Shown: positions 1-9,440 of the stretch, one piece after another | How the letters are laid out: the number at the start of each line of letters is the position of its first letter | Numbering within the stretch: the stretch's first letter is position 1 | Position numbers and translations under genes: made by a program | The notes under the pieces: generated by a model | Seen by the model: the letters and a program-made list of their open reading frames with translations, nothing else | Told to the model about the DNA's origin: nothing | Database searches by the model: none | Assembly (NCBI RefSeq): GCF_000518865.1 | Contig: NZ_JAEK01000001.1 | Coordinates: 62,001 to 126,000 of the forward strand | DNA: 64,000 bases | DNA from: Bacillus sp. J37 | GTDB lineage: Bacteria; Bacillota; Bacilli; Bacillales; Bacillaceae | Direction of reading: 5' to 3'

Positions 1-1
1 T

Positions 2-1471
2 ATTTACCGAAAAATGGTTCTTCAAAATAAGCAATTTAATGAAATCTATGATTTACTAGCAGTTAGAATTGTTGTCAATAGCATTAAAGATTGTTATGCC
101 GTATTAGGTATTATTCACACTTGCTGGAAGCCGATGCCTGGTCGTTTTAAAGATTATATTGCCATGCCGAAACCGAATATGTATCAGTCTCTTCATACAA
201 CCGTGATCGGACCTAAGGGAGATCCGCTTGAGGTGCAAATTCGTACGTTTGAAATGCATCAAATCGCTGAGTATGGGATCGCAGCCCACTGGGCTTATAA
301 AGAGGGAAAAGATGTTGATGAAAAAACAACATTAGAAAAAAAGCTGTCCTGGTTCAGAGAAATATTAGAATTTCAAAATGATGTAACAAATGCAGAAGAA
401 TTCATGGAATCCCTAAAAATTGATTTGTTTTCAGATATGGTATTCATCTTCACACCAAAAGGCGATGTAATCGAGTTGCCGTCAGGGTCTGTTCCGATTG
501 ATTTTGCTTATCGTATTCATTCAGAAATTGGCAATAAAACCATCGGTGCAAAAATTAACGGTAAAATGGTGACCCTTGACTATAAGCTGAAAACAGGCGA
601 TATTATTGAGATTTTAACATCCAAGCACTCATATGGACCTAGTCAAGATTGGTTGAAACTTGCTCAAACTTCTCAAGCGAAAAACAAAATTCGCCAATTC
701 TTCAAAAAGCAACGTCGTGAAGAAAACGTTGAAAAAGGGAAAGAAATGGTTGAAACTGAAATAAAAAATTTAGATTTTAATGTCAAAGAAATTATGACAG
801 CTGATAATTTACAACGAGTAGCTGAGAAGTTCAACTTTTCTAATGAAGAGGATATGTATGCAGCTGTTGGATATAATGGTGTAACGGCACTACAAGTTGC
901 GAATCGTTTAACAGAAAAATGGCGTAAAAAACGTGATCAGGAAGAACAAGAAAAAAATATACAAGAGGTTATGAATGAGGCGAAACAAATCCCTGCCTCT
1001 ACAACTTCCAAGAAGCGTGATGCAGGTGTACAAGTTAAGGGAATTGATAATTTATTAATTCGTCTCTCAAAATGCTGTAATCCAGTTCCAGGTGATGAAA
1101 TAGTCGGTTTTATAACGAAAGGAAGAGGAGTATCTGTTCACCGTTCTGATTGTACAAATGTCCACACTGACGATGCAAAAGAACGGTTAATTGATGTTGA
1201 ATGGGAAAATCAGCCCTCATCAAGTCGAAAAGAATATAATGTTGAAATTGAAATCTTGGGCTATGATCGTCGAGGTTTGTTAAATGAAGTATTACAAGCA
1301 GTAAATGAGACAAAAACAAATATTTCGTCTGTTGCAGGTAAATCAGACCGTAACAAAGTTGCAACAATTAATATGGCTATTTCTATTTCAAATATTAATC
1401 ACTTACAAAAAGTTGTAGAAAGAATTAAACAGATTTCTGATATATATTCTGTTCGAAGAGTAATGAACTAA
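2..1471 (+). CDS. relA: Bifunctional (p)ppGpp synthetase/hydrolase RelA, 5' truncated by window edge
   Basis: This enzyme makes and hydrolyses the alarmone (p)ppGpp in the stringent response. The reading frame is open to the left edge, so the N-terminal HD hydrolase domain and the start of the synthetase domain lie outside; about 489 of roughly 730 residues are visible. In order one sees the rest of the synthetase domain (YQSLHTTV, then EVQIRT), a TGS domain starting near [14 protein letters not shown], a helical linker, a Cys-containing region ([15 protein letters not shown]) and a C-terminal ACT domain. The first ATG, at 14, is internal and not a true start. dtd follows 18 bases downstream, as in B. 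subtilis. Confidence 0.96.
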   Translation: MYRKMVLQNKQFNEIYDLLAVRIVVNSIKDCYAVLGIIHTCWKPMPGRFKDYIAMPKPNMYQSLHTTVIGPKGDPLEVQIRTFEMHQIAEYGIAAHWAYKEGKDVDEKTTLEKKLSWFREILEFQNDVTNAEEFMESLKIDLFSDMVFIFTPKGDVIELPSGSVPIDFAYRIHSEIGNKTIGAKINGKMVTLDYKLKTGDIIEILTSKHSYGPSQDWLKLAQTSQAKNKIRQFFKKQRREENVEKGKEMVETEIKNLDFNVKEIMTADNLQRVAEKFNFSNEEDMYAAVGYNGVTALQVANRLTEKWRKKRDQEEQEKNIQEVMNEAKQIPASTTSKKRDAGVQVKGIDNLLIRLSKCCNPVPGDEIVGFITKGRGVSVHRSDCTNVHTDDAKERLIDVEWENQPSSSRKEYNVEIEILGYDRRGLLNEVLQAVNETKTNISSVAGKSDRNKVATINMAISISNINHLQKVVERIKQISDIYSVRRVMN

Positions 1472-1489
1472 GGTAAGGTAGGTTTTATT

Positions 1490-1930
1490 GTGAAGGTAGT
1501 TGTACAACGTGCAGTTCAAGCGAAGGTTACTGTTGATGAAAAAGTAGTTGGGAAAATTGATAAAGGTGTTATGGTGCTTGTGGGGATTACACATGATGAC
1601 ACAGAAGCAGATGCTGAATACTTAGCTGAAAAAATTGCTCATCTAAGGATTTTTGAAGATGAAACAGGCAAAATGAATCATTCTATTCTTGATGTGGGTG
1701 GTCAGGTTTTATCTGTTTCTCAGTTTACCCTATATGGAGATTGCCGAAAGGGTAGAAGACCTAACTATATGAATGCTGCAAAACCTGATGTAGCAAATGA
1801 GCTTTATGAGTCTTTTAATCGTATGTTAAGAGAAAAAGGCTTGCAGGTTGAAACCGGGATTTTCGGAGCTATGATGGATGTTCAATTTACAAATGTAGGG
1901 CCAGTAACATTGATTATAGAAAGCAAATAA
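1490..1930 (+). CDS. dtd: D-aminoacyl-tRNA deacylase
   Basis: Dtd hydrolyses D-amino acids (and mischarged glycine) from tRNA in the cytoplasm and so protects translation. The 146-residue product has the normal family length and both signatures: SQFTLYGD near residues 77-84 and the cross-subunit GP motif in NVGPVT near 135-140. The start is GTG, preceded by a GGTAAGGTAGG stretch. It lies 18 bases after relA, probably in one transcript, and ends at a strong intrinsic terminator. Confidence 0.95.
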   Translation: MKVVVQRAVQAKVTVDEKVVGKIDKGVMVLVGITHDDTEADAEYLAEKIAHLRIFEDETGKMNHSILDVGGQVLSVSQFTLYGDCRKGRRPNYMNAAKPDVANELYESFNRMLREKGLQVETGIFGAMMDVQFTNVGPVTLIIESK

Positions 1931-1976
1931 AAAGGTTATCCTTCTTCTGTATTTGAATGAAGGATAACCTTTTTAT
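1929..1976 (+). terminator. Intrinsic terminator after dtd
   Basis: A near-perfect inverted repeat (stem about 1929-1944 with 1959-1974, core AAGGTTATCCTTC) is followed by a T run. It closes the relA-dtd transcript; its A-rich left arm could also serve the opposing yrvJ transcript. Confidence 0.9.
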
Positions 1977-1980
1977 ATAT

Positions 1981-2111
1981 TATCTTGAGTTATTGTGACG
2001 TCGCGTTATTGACTGCCTTGAAGGTCTTTCCACAATGAATTGAAGACAAAGAACATCTTCTATTTATTTGTGTCTTATTTGTCATAGGCTGATCAAGGCG
2101 CTTTGTTCTTA
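1981..2111 (+). repeat. Dispersed repeat family A, copy A1 (5'-truncated)
   Basis: The segment shares blocks with copies at 19453-19573 and 31941-32120: TGACGTCGCG, GACTGCCT, AATGAATTGA-GACAAAGAAC, a TTCTAT-TATTTG-GTCTTATTTG block, and the tail GATCAAGGCGC...TTCTTA. It begins a few bases after the dtd terminator T run. Its last bases coincide with the stop codon of the minus-strand amidase gene (2109-2111). It lacks the 5' part found in the other two copies. Similar elements are, as I recall, common between genes in some Bacillus genomes. Confidence 0.75.
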
Positions 2112-3896
2112 CTTGAAATACTGTGCTAACCCATTAAAGATCCCCTGTGAAGCCCGTTCTTGATAGCTTGAAGCAGCTACGGTTAATTCTTCTGTCCGAT
2201 TACTTAAGAAGCCCAGCTCAAGCAATACGGCAGGAGCTTTATTTTCTCGAAGGACATGGAAATTCCCGAATTTTTGACCTCTGTTTCTCAGCTTGGTTTG
2301 TTTAACAAGTTCATTATTTACAGACTTTGCTAGAGAACCATCTTTTAACGAATGATAATAATACGTTGTTGTTCCTGAAACACTTCGATCTGCTGAGCTG
2401 TCAAAATGAATGCTAATAAATGCTTTTGCATTTCGATAATGTGATGTACTCACACGAGAATTTAAGCTAATATATGTATCATTTGATCTTGTCATAAAAA
2501 CATTAGCTCCAGCAGATTTAAGCTTATCATAAACTAATTTTGCTGTGGAAAGTGTTAAATTCTTCTCTAATGTACCAGATGCACCAACAGCACCACTGTC
2601 ACGTCCGCCATGTCCAGGGTCAATGACAATTGTCTTGTTTTTGATGTATTGTGACACCCCAGGCTTCGTAACCGGTGAACTGACTCCTGTTGTTTCAACT
2701 ACCCAACCGGCAATAAAACCAGTTTTATTACCTCCAAGACTGATCTTATACCAATCTCCTGTTTTTTCAATAATGCCATAACTCTCACCAGTACTTGCAC
2801 GTTTAATAATTGAATGAGAAGTAGATGTTCCTGAGCGGATATTTGTACCGTTATAAATAATTTTTACCTGTTGACTGCTATTGCTTGTATTAGTGTTTGT
2901 GGTTTGTGTAGTATCTTTTGCAATGTACCAGCCGGCAACCCAACCAACCTTATTTGAGCCGTAAGCAATCTTATACCAGTCATTTTTCACTTCAAGAATA
3001 TTTACCTTTGTTCCTTTCGTTATGGAACCTACAACACTTCCACTAAGTGAGCCGCTATTTCTTATATTTAATGATGTGGCTGTCACTTTTCCGCTACCTT
3101 TTGCAGCAGAACTTTGGTTTGATGTAGAAGATGTGTTTTCTTTTGAAGACGAATTGGACGAGTTTATCTTTAAATAATCACTATGTACCCAGCCTGAGAT
3201 ATTTTTTGTTTGGATTTGAGCCCATTTCCCTGATTCTTTTACAATTGAAACAGTGGCATTTTTCTTAAGGCTTCCAACAATACTGCCGGAAGTAGAGGCC
3301 GTTTTACGAACATTTAAGGATGATGCGGTCACAGTACCGTTTTTTCCGGACGATGTGCCAGTCGATCCTTGTGTTGATGAAGTATTTTTGACCTTTACAT
3401 AGCTAGAAGATACCCAGCCTGTTTTACCTGAATAGGAAATCTTGATCCATTCTCCGCTTTTCTCCAAATAGGAAGCTGTTTTCCCTTTTTCAAATACACC
3501 AATCACCCCGAATGAAGTTCCAGGCCCTGAACGAAACCTTAGTCCTGTTGCAGTGGACTCAACGATGGAACTCTTCGTAGTTGTAACAGCAGGTGTAGAA
3601 GAACTTGTTACTGCTTTTTTCTGGGAGACTAACCAATTTGCTACCCATCCAGAAGATCTAGCTGATAATTTAATCTTAATCCAATCATTTTTCTTTTCTA
3701 CCACATCATATGTTTGTCCTTTTTTTACTTTGGCAATGACGGAGTATGTTAGTCCTGCTCCGTTTCGCACATTCAGCACATCAACATTTATTGTGACTTG
3801 ATCAGCAGCCTTTGCAGTTGAAGGTGAAGTTTCGGTGAAAAAGGATAGTATCACTAATGTGATACATATTGATATGGTTATCATTTTGCGAATCAC
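2109..3896 (-). CDS. yrvJ: N-acetylmuramoyl-L-alanine amidase with five SH3 repeats (YrvJ-like)
   Basis: This is a secreted cell-wall hydrolase that cuts the amide bond between MurNAc and the peptide stem. A signal peptide (residues about 1-30, ending STAKA-AD) precedes five bacterial SH3 repeats, each with an N-[VIF]R-x-G-like core and a closing W/F-V/I-A/S turn. A Ser/Thr/Asn-rich linker separates several repeats. A C-terminal amidase_3 domain (about 419-595) has Zn ligands H429 (DPGHGG), E444 and H497, and catalytic E560 (LLELGF). All key residues are present. The start has an AAGGAGG site upstream. It is monocistronic and convergent with dtd. SH3 repeats in such enzymes bind wall material; the count of five is direct observation. 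Confidence 0.93.
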   Translation of the reverse strand: MIRKMITISICITLVILSFFTETSPSTAKAADQVTINVDVLNVRNGAGLTYSVIAKVKKGQTYDVVEKKNDWIKIKLSARSSGWVANWLVSQKKAVTSSSTPAVTTTKSSIVESTATGLRFRSGPGTSFGVIGVFEKGKTASYLEKSGEWIKISYSGKTGWVSSSYVKVKNTSSTQGSTGTSSGKNGTVTASSLNVRKTASTSGSIVGSLKKNATVSIVKESGKWAQIQTKNISGWVHSDYLKINSSNSSSKENTSSTSNQSSAAKGSGKVTATSLNIRNSGSLSGSVVGSITKGTKVNILEVKNDWYKIAYGSNKVGWVAGWYIAKDTTQTTNTNTSNSSQQVKIIYNGTNIRSGTSTSHSIIKRASTGESYGIIEKTGDWYKISLGGNKTGFIAGWVVETTGVSSPVTKPGVSQYIKNKTIVIDPGHGGRDSGAVGASGTLEKNLTLSTAKLVYDKLKSAGANVFMTRSNDTYISLNSRVSTSHYRNAKAFISIHFDSSADRSVSGTTTYYYHSLKDGSLAKSVNNELVKQTKLRNRGQKFGNFHVLRENKAPAVLLELGFLSNRTEELTVAASSYQERASQGIFNGLAQYFK

Positions 3897-4035
3897 GATA
3901 AACCTCCTTTTTATAAAAATTTGTTAAATAAAACATTTCTCTACTTATATCGACATTCCTTTAGAAATTTGAAATAAATTTTTCCAAAATAGGAAAAGAT
4001 AATAAAGACTATGACGAGATGAGGTGGAATGATCA

Positions 4036-4209
4036 ATGAGAAATAATGACAAAGGGGAATTAATGCACTCCAGACGTGATGTTTTCGGGGTGAACTTTCA
4101 TGATTTTATGACAAAAGAGCAAAATGACTCGTCTTTTGAACTTGCATCTGAATTTGGAATTTCCTTAAGAGAAGTAAAGAATTTAAAAAAACATTTAAAT
4201 CGGTCTTGA
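4036..4209 (+). CDS. yrzK: Small helix-turn-helix-like protein YrzK
   Basis: This 57-residue ORF lies just upstream of the hisS T-box, the position of B. subtilis yrzK. The start ATG has a GAGGTGG site eight bases upstream. Residues about 36-55 (ELASEFGISLREVKNLKKHL) have the pattern of a sigma region 4-type helix-turn-helix, but the protein has no other domain and its function is unknown. Its stop codon overlaps the -35 box of the hisS promoter. Confidence 0.8.
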   Translation: MRNNDKGELMHSRRDVFGVNFHDFMTKEQNDSSFELASEFGISLREVKNLKKHLNRS

Positions 4210-4235
4210 CAATATACTACAAAGATACGTATGAT
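4206..4235 (+). promoter_or_regulatory. Sigma-A promoter of hisS-aspS
   Basis: TTGACA (4206-4211), an 18-base spacer and TATGAT (4230-4235). It lies just upstream of the T-box leader and overlaps the end of yrzK. Confidence 0.8.
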
Positions 4236-4242
4236 AAGATAA

Positions 4243-4533
4243 AATTCGAAAGTATTATCTAAATACAACATATATAATTTTGTGAACCAATGAGGGAGAA
4301 CAGTAAATAAGATAACACATGAAAAGAGAGGAAATGTCTTAGGCTGAAAGCATTTCTGCATGATGACTTATTGAAAAACACTCCTTAGGTTTCTCTCTGA
4401 AAAACAGTAAGTCCAGTAGGAGTAGAACGTGACAGGCGTTAACTGATCGAGTGGAAATAGATGATTATTTCAACTAGGGTGGAACCACGGGTATAACTCT
4501 CGTCCCTACATTTTGTAGGGCGGGAGTTTTTTT
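4243..4533 (+). promoter_or_regulatory. T-box riboswitch controlling hisS-aspS
   Basis: This leader senses uncharged tRNA and switches between terminator and antiterminator. The conserved T-box core AGGGTGGAACCACGG is at 4476-4490. A terminator follows: CTCTCGTCCCTAC, then GTAGGGCGGGAG, then seven T. Stem I shows an AGTA motif near 4304 and a GAGAGGAAATG...CATTTC distal hairpin. By alignment with the alaS leader the likely specifier is CAC (His) at 4379-4381, after GAAAAA; the exact codon is inferred. Confidence 0.93.
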
Positions 4534-4559
4534 GTTGTATTTTTTAAGGGAGGTAAATT

Positions 4560-5831
4560 ATGTCATTCCAGATTCCTAGAGGTACTCAGGATATTTTACC
4601 TGGAGAGGTTGAGAAGTGGCAGTTTGTTGAGAATACTGCACGTGATTTATGTAAGAGATATCAATATAAGGAGATTCGTACACCTATTTTTGAACATACA
4701 GAGCTTTTTGCTCGTGGTGTCGGGGAAAGTACTGATATCGTTCAAAAGGAAATGTATACTTTTCAAGATCGGAAAGGAAGAAGTATTACCCTTCGTCCAG
4801 AGGGAACAGCTTCAACTGTTCGAGCTTTTGTAGAGAAAAAACTTTATGCAAATCCTTCACAGCCAACAAAATTGTATTATATTGGACCGATGTTCCGTTA
4901 TGAACGTCCTCAAACAGGTCGTTTCCGCCAATTTGTCCAATTTGGTATTGAGGCGCTTGGGAGCAATGATCCAGCCATTGATGCAGAAGTGATTTCACTA
5001 GCAATGAATTTATACCAAACACTTGGTTTGAAAAGCTTAAAGCTGGTGATTAATAGCTTAGGTGATAGCGAAAGTCGTAAGGCTCATCGTGAAGCTCTAA
5101 TTGCTCATTTTGAACCAAGGATTGGGGAATTTTGTTCTGATTGTCAAAAAAGATTACAACAAAATCCGTTAAGAATCTTGGATTGTAAAAAGGATCGAGA
5201 TCATGAATTGATGGAAATTGCTCCATCTATACTTGAATTCCTTAATGAAGATTCTACCCATTACTTTAACAAGGTTCAGCAGTATTTAACGGCTAATGGG
5301 ATTGAGTTTGAAGTTGATCCGGGACTTGTTAGAGGATTGGATTATTATAATCATACTGCATTTGAAATTATGAGCAATGCAGAAGGATTCGGAGCCATTA
5401 CGACACTTTGCGGTGGTGGACGATACAATGGCTTGGCACAGGAAATCGGTGGCCCGGAGACTCCTGGTATCGGATTCGCTCTAAGTATTGAGCGTTTATT
5501 AGCAGCACTTGAAGCAGAAGGTATTGAATTACCAATTTCAGCTGAAGTTGATTGTTATATCGTAACAATGGGAGACCAAGCAAAAGATCGTGCCGTATCA
5601 TTATTGAATGATATGAGAAATGCTGGTCTCGTTGCGGAGAAGGATTACGAAGATAAAAAGATGAAGGCTCAATTTAAAGCTGCAGATCGTCATCAAGCTA
5701 AATTTGTTGCGGTTTTAGGGGATGACGAATTAGCAAACAATGTGATTGCCATTAAAAATATGGAAACAGGCACACAAGAAGAAATTGCACTTGATCAAGT
5801 GATCTCATATTTAAAACAAAAAACAACGTAA
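4560..5831 (+). CDS. hisS: Histidyl-tRNA synthetase
   Basis: It charges tRNA-His as a cytoplasmic class II synthetase. The 423-residue protein is of normal length, with motif 2 near 111-125 ([15 protein letters not shown]), the histidine-specific RGLDYYNHT loop at about 258-266, and a C-terminal anticodon-binding domain from about residue 330. A GGGAGG site lies eight bases before the ATG. It is first in a two-gene operon with aspS (17 bases between) under the T-box. Confidence 0.98.
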   Translation: MSFQIPRGTQDILPGEVEKWQFVENTARDLCKRYQYKEIRTPIFEHTELFARGVGESTDIVQKEMYTFQDRKGRSITLRPEGTASTVRAFVEKKLYANPSQPTKLYYIGPMFRYERPQTGRFRQFVQFGIEALGSNDPAIDAEVISLAMNLYQTLGLKSLKLVINSLGDSESRKAHREALIAHFEPRIGEFCSDCQKRLQQNPLRILDCKKDRDHELMEIAPSILEFLNEDSTHYFNKVQQYLTANGIEFEVDPGLVRGLDYYNHTAFEIMSNAEGFGAITTLCGGGRYNGLAQEIGGPETPGIGFALSIERLLAALEAEGIELPISAEVDCYIVTMGDQAKDRAVSLLNDMRNAGLVAEKDYEDKKMKAQFKAADRHQAKFVAVLGDDELANNVIAIKNMETGTQEEIALDQVISYLKQKTT

Positions 5832-5848
5832 TAAAAGGAGAGGGTTTC

Positions 5849-7615
5849 ATGTTTGGCCGTACGTATTACTGTGGCGAAGTTCCAGAGTCAGCAATTGGTG
5901 AAGAAGTCATTTTAAAAGGTTGGGTAGCGAAAAGACGTGATTTAGGCGGAGTTATTTTTATTGACCTTCGTGACCGTACAGGTGTTGTACAGGTTGTTTT
6001 TAACCCTGAAATTTCGGCTGAAGCATTAGCTATCGCAGAAAGAGTTCGTAGTGAATATGTGTTAGATATAACTGGTAAAGTTGTTAAGCGTGATGAAGAA
6101 ACAATCAATCCTAATGTTTCAACAGGGACAATAGAGGTTATTGTAGAGAAAGTGACAATTATCAATGCAGCAAAAAATCCGCCTTTCTTAATTGAGGATA
6201 AATCGGATGAAGTATCAGAAGATGTTCGTTTAAAGTACCGCTATTTAGATCTAAGAAGACCGGCTTTACAAACTACGCTTCAATTACGTCATCAAGTGAC
6301 AAGATCTATGAGAAATTTCTTGGATGAAAGTGGTTTCTTAGATATTGAAACACCGATATTAACAAAAAGCACGCCTGAAGGTGCTCGTGATTATCTAGTA
6401 CCAAGTCGTGTGCATGAGGGAGAATTTTATGCTCTACCACAATCACCTCAGATCTTTAAACAGTTATTGATGGTTTCTGGTTTTGATAAATATTATCAGA
6501 TTGCCCGTTGTTTCCGTGATGAAGACTTGCGTGCTGATCGTCAACCGGAATTTACCCAAATTGACATTGAAACTTCATTTATGAGTCAAGATGATATTAT
6601 GTCTATGACTGAACAGATGATGTCAATAATCATGAAAGAAACAAAAAATATCGAGATTGAACTACCATTACCTAGAATGACATATGATGAAGCTATGGGA
6701 CGGTATGGATCTGATAAGCCAGATACACGCTTCGGACTCGAGCTCGTGGATGTTGGTGAAATTGTTAAGGATAGTGGTTTAAAAGTATTTAACACTGTAA
6801 TCGCAAACGGCGGTCAAGTTAAATCGATAAACGTTAAAGGTGCAGCTGATAAATATTCTAGAAAAGATATGGATGCACTAGCTGAATTTGTTGCTCCATA
6901 CGGTGCCAAAGGGTTGGCATGGCTTAAGGTTGAAGAGGACGGCCTAAAAGGTCCTATTATCAAGTTCTTCACTGAAGAAGAGCAAAAAGGGCTGTTACAA
7001 ACATTAGAGGCTACTGTTGGTGATCTTCTCGTATTTGTGGCAGATAAAAAATCAGTTGTTGCAGATGCTCTAGGAGCACTTCGTTCCAAGCTTGGTAAGG
7101 ATCTGAACTTAATTGACGAAAGCAAATTTAACTTCCTATGGGTGGTTGATTGGCCGTTACTTGAGTATGATGAAGCAACAAAACGCTATTATGCAGCACA
7201 TCATCCTTTTACAATGCCTGCCCGCGAAGACATTGAATTGTTTGATACAGATCCGGCAAATATGAAAGCACAAGCTTATGATATTGTTCTTAACGGATAT
7301 GAATTAGGTGGAGGATCTATCCGTATTTTCGAAAAAGATATTCAGGAAAAAATGTTTAAGCTGTTAGGTTTCTCTGAAGAAGAGGCTAGAGAGCAATTCG
7401 GTTTCCTATTAGAAGCATTTGAATATGGAACACCACCACATGGAGGAATTGCTCTTGGATTGGATAGACTTGTTATGCTTTTAGCTGGTCGTTCAAATCT
7501 ACGGGACACAATTGCTTTCCCTAAAACAGCTAGTGCAAGTGACTTATTAACGAGTGCACCAAGTGCAGTTAGTGAAGCACAATTAGAAGAACTAAATCTT
7601 GAGATTCGTGACTAA
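5849..7615 (+). CDS. aspS: Aspartyl-tRNA synthetase
   Basis: It charges tRNA-Asp. The 588-residue bacterial-type enzyme has an N-terminal OB-fold anticodon-binding domain (about 1-110), class II motif 2 at about 222 ([16 protein letters not shown]), the bacterial GAD insertion in the middle and motif 3 near 534-544 ([12 protein letters not shown]). An AAAGGAGAGGG site precedes the ATG. It is cotranscribed with hisS and so shares the T-box control. Confidence 0.98.
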   Translation: MFGRTYYCGEVPESAIGEEVILKGWVAKRRDLGGVIFIDLRDRTGVVQVVFNPEISAEALAIAERVRSEYVLDITGKVVKRDEETINPNVSTGTIEVIVEKVTIINAAKNPPFLIEDKSDEVSEDVRLKYRYLDLRRPALQTTLQLRHQVTRSMRNFLDESGFLDIETPILTKSTPEGARDYLVPSRVHEGEFYALPQSPQIFKQLLMVSGFDKYYQIARCFRDEDLRADRQPEFTQIDIETSFMSQDDIMSMTEQMMSIIMKETKNIEIELPLPRMTYDEAMGRYGSDKPDTRFGLELVDVGEIVKDSGLKVFNTVIANGGQVKSINVKGAADKYSRKDMDALAEFVAPYGAKGLAWLKVEEDGLKGPIIKFFTEEEQKGLLQTLEATVGDLLVFVADKKSVVADALGALRSKLGKDLNLIDESKFNFLWVVDWPLLEYDEATKRYYAAHHPFTMPAREDIELFDTDPANMKAQAYDIVLNGYELGGGSIRIFEKDIQEKMFKLLGFSEEEAREQFGFLLEAFEYGTPPHGGIALGLDRLVMLLAGRSNLRDTIAFPKTASASDLLTSAPSAVSEAQLEELNLEIRD

Positions 7616-7624
7616 GTCAAGAAC

Positions 7625-7653
7625 TTGAAATGAAATTTTTCTTATGCTATTAT
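7625..7653 (+). promoter_or_regulatory. Promoter of 6S RNA
   Basis: TTGAAA (7625-7630), a 17-base spacer and TATTAT (7648-7653) predict a start near 7660, about 11 bases before the likely mature 5' end. A 5' extension is known for the B. subtilis 6S-1 precursor. Confidence 0.65.
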
Positions 7654-7670
7654 CTTTTTAAAGTAATATA

Positions 7671-7866
7671 TAAGAAAGTCCTGATGTGTTCGTTGTACAC
7701 CTAGTTTTGACCTAACATTTTTTATACGGGAGCTTGAAGTTTCCGGACAGAGTAAATGCCTCTCACTCGCATGAGGACTTACAAACCTCTGGAACAAAGC
7801 ACCCACCTGCTGAGTGCGGGATCAAAACGAGGGAAATGGCGACGGCACAATCGGGACTGCTACATA
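7671..7866 (+). ncRNA. bsrA: 6S RNA (BsrA type)
   Basis: 6S RNA binds the sigma-A holoenzyme as an open-promoter mimic and represses transcription in stationary phase. The position between aspS and tcdA is that of B. subtilis bsrA, and the sequence is highly similar to what I recall of that RNA (GTTTTGACCTAACATTTTTTATACGG, cut here to its recognisable core). The ends pair: AGTCCTGA (7677-7684) with TCGGGACT (7851-7858). The exact 5' and 3' ends are estimates. Confidence 0.88.
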
Positions 7867-7877
7867 GAAGATAAAAC

Positions 7878-7921
7878 AGGGGCACCCCTTTCACCAACTG
7901 TGAAATGAGGTGTCCTTTTTT
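7878..7921 (+). terminator. Intrinsic terminator after 6S RNA
   Basis: AGGGGCACCCCTTTCAC and GTGAAATGAGGTGTCCT form a stem, followed by seven T. It ends the 6S RNA transcript; repeat copy B1 begins at the end of its T tract. Confidence 0.85.
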
Positions 7922-8002
7922 ATACTATCAGAAAGTATATAAATTTTATGGATGATAGTAAGGCTTTCGCCATAAGGGCGATAAGCCAAGTTTTTCTAAT
8001 AA
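7921..8002 (+). repeat. Dispersed repeat family B, copy B1
   Basis: It has two hairpins: ACTATCA...TGATAGT around an AGTATATAAATTTTAT core, then GGCTTTCGCC-ATAA-GGGCGATAAGCC, and the tail AAGTTTTTCTAAT. The same plan occurs at 42220-42314 and 58068-58161, with partial copies at 18015-18073 and 31911-31935. It is directly fused to the 6S RNA terminator. Confidence 0.75.
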
Positions 8003-8107
8003 TAGGGGCTTACTTTTTAAGTGATGTATGGTATATTCTTTTTCAGGTAAAAATACTGTCATTATGACATGATTAGAAATTTTAGGTTATCAATTGGAGT
8101 GAGTTAG

Positions 8108-8875
8108 TTGCTACATCAATTTTCGCGTAATGAATTGGCAATAGGTAAAGAAGGGTTAACTATTTTAAAAAACAGCACTGTCGCTGTTTTAGGAATTGGA
8201 GGAGTAGGCTCTTTCTCGGCAGAAGCATTAGCAAGGTCAGGTGTCGGCCGCTTAGTACTAGTAGATAAAGATGATGTAGATATTACAAATGTAAATCGTC
8301 AAATTCATGCATTGGTATCAACTGTAGGTCAGCCGAAAGTAGACTTGATGGCTGATCGTATTAAAGACATTAATCCTAATTGTGAAGTCATTTCTTTAAA
8401 GATGTTCTACACTGAAGAAACGTATGAACAATTCTTTGCTCATAATCTTGATTATGTTGTGGATGCATCTGATACAATTTCCTATAAGATTCATTTAATG
8501 AAAGAATGTATAAAAAGAAACATTCCGATTATCTCCAGTATGGGTGCAGCGAATAAAATGGACCCGACGAGATTTCAGGTCGCTGATATTTCAAAAACAC
8601 ATACAGATCCGATTGCAAAGGTCATTCGAACTCGCTTACGTAAAGAAGGAATTCATAAAGGCATAAAAGTCGTATTTTCAGATGAAAGCCCGATTGTGAT
8701 TCGTGAAGAAGTACGGAAAGAAGTTGGAAATGATGCGGCGCCAATAAGAAAAGCAAAAATGCCGCCTTCATCAAATGCATTTGTTCCATCTGTTGCAGGG
8801 TTAATTATGGGTGGATATGTCATTACAGAGCTACTGAAGGATATTAAGATTACTCGTGTGAAGGATGAAAAGTAA
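8108..8875 (+). CDS. tcdA: tRNA threonylcarbamoyladenosine dehydratase (TcdA/YrvM)
   Basis: TcdA is an E1-like enzyme that uses ATP to dehydrate t6A37 of tRNA to cyclic ct6A. The 255-residue ThiF-family protein has the nucleotide motif GIGGVGSFSAEALARSG near residues 30-46, the acidic VDKDDVD strand end and the NVNRQIHA segment. The start is TTG at 8108, with a TTGGAGTGAG site upstream. It follows 6S RNA and a family B repeat, and its 3' end is convergent with the rsfA-like gene. Confidence 0.93.
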   Translation: MLHQFSRNELAIGKEGLTILKNSTVAVLGIGGVGSFSAEALARSGVGRLVLVDKDDVDITNVNRQIHALVSTVGQPKVDLMADRIKDINPNCEVISLKMFYTEETYEQFFAHNLDYVVDASDTISYKIHLMKECIKRNIPIISSMGAANKMDPTRFQVADISKTHTDPIAKVIRTRLRKEGIHKGIKVVFSDESPIVIREEVRKEVGNDAAPIRKAKMPPSSNAFVPSVAGLIMGGYVITELLKDIKITRVKDEK

Positions 8876-8894
8876 AGTGGTTTCTTTTATTGGG

Positions 8895-8932
8895 AGAGGA
8901 AAAGCATTAATGATAGAGTAGCTTTTCCTCCT
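8895..8932. other. Inverted repeat between convergent tcdA and rsfA-like genes
   Basis: GAGGAAAAGC and GCTTTTCCTC flank a 14-15 base loop and overlap the last codons of the rsfA-like gene. Neither strand has a clear T run after the stem, so it may be a weak terminator or only an mRNA end-stabilising hairpin. Confidence 0.45.
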
Positions 8933-9440
8933 CAATTAATTGGACCTCGTTAATAAGACGAAATAAAGCCTTATACCTATGATCTATCTTTTGTTTATGG
9001 TTAGTAAGTTGCTCATACTTGTTCAAAAGAGTTTGTTTTTTCTCATACAGCTTTTTATTCTCTTCAGTTAATCGTGCATTTTCATCAAGAATGTGAGTGT
9101 GTTTCTCTTTGCTTCGAACTTGAGATAAATAGTGAATGCATTCGTCTATTGTCAGCTGTATCATTTCACCATGTTGTAAAACCTGTTGATTATTATGGGC
9201 TTCCTTTTTGTTAAGAGAAATTTCTTTTCCTCTCATTTTGGCTTGTTCAAACTCTTTTGTGTAATTATTGCGTAGTACCGCATTCCACCTGTATCCACAT
9301 GCTGCTGCTGTACGATTCAATCGATTTCCGATATCCTTAAAAGCAGCTGACTGAGTACGGCCGTTTTGAACATATGATAGAACCGCTTCTGCTAGAAGTT
9401 GATCATTTTCTAATGTCCACGCATCATGTCTAGTTTTCAC
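8907..9440 (-). CDS. RsfA-family (prespore-type) transcription regulator
   Basis: The 177-residue protein starts with a Myb/SANT-like DNA-binding domain (WTLENDQLLAEAVL...RTAAACGYRWNAVL, about residues 8-57) as in RsfA and YlbO of B. subtilis. A charged coiled coil follows (about 115-170, with LTEENKKLYEKKQTLLNKYEQ-like heptads). RsfA modulates the sigma-F regulon in the forespore; this paralog's targets are unknown. In B. subtilis no such gene sits between tcdA and rarA, so it is an extra gene here. The ATG has an AGGGAGG-like site upstream. Confidence 0.82.
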   Translation of the reverse strand: MKTRHDAWTLENDQLLAEAVLSYVQNGRTQSAAFKDIGNRLNRTAAACGYRWNAVLRNNYTKEFEQAKMRGKEISLNKKEAHNNQQVLQHGEMIQLTIDECIHYLSQVRSKEKHTHILDENARLTEENKKLYEKKQTLLNKYEQLTNHKQKIDHRYKALFRLINEVQLIEEEKLLYH

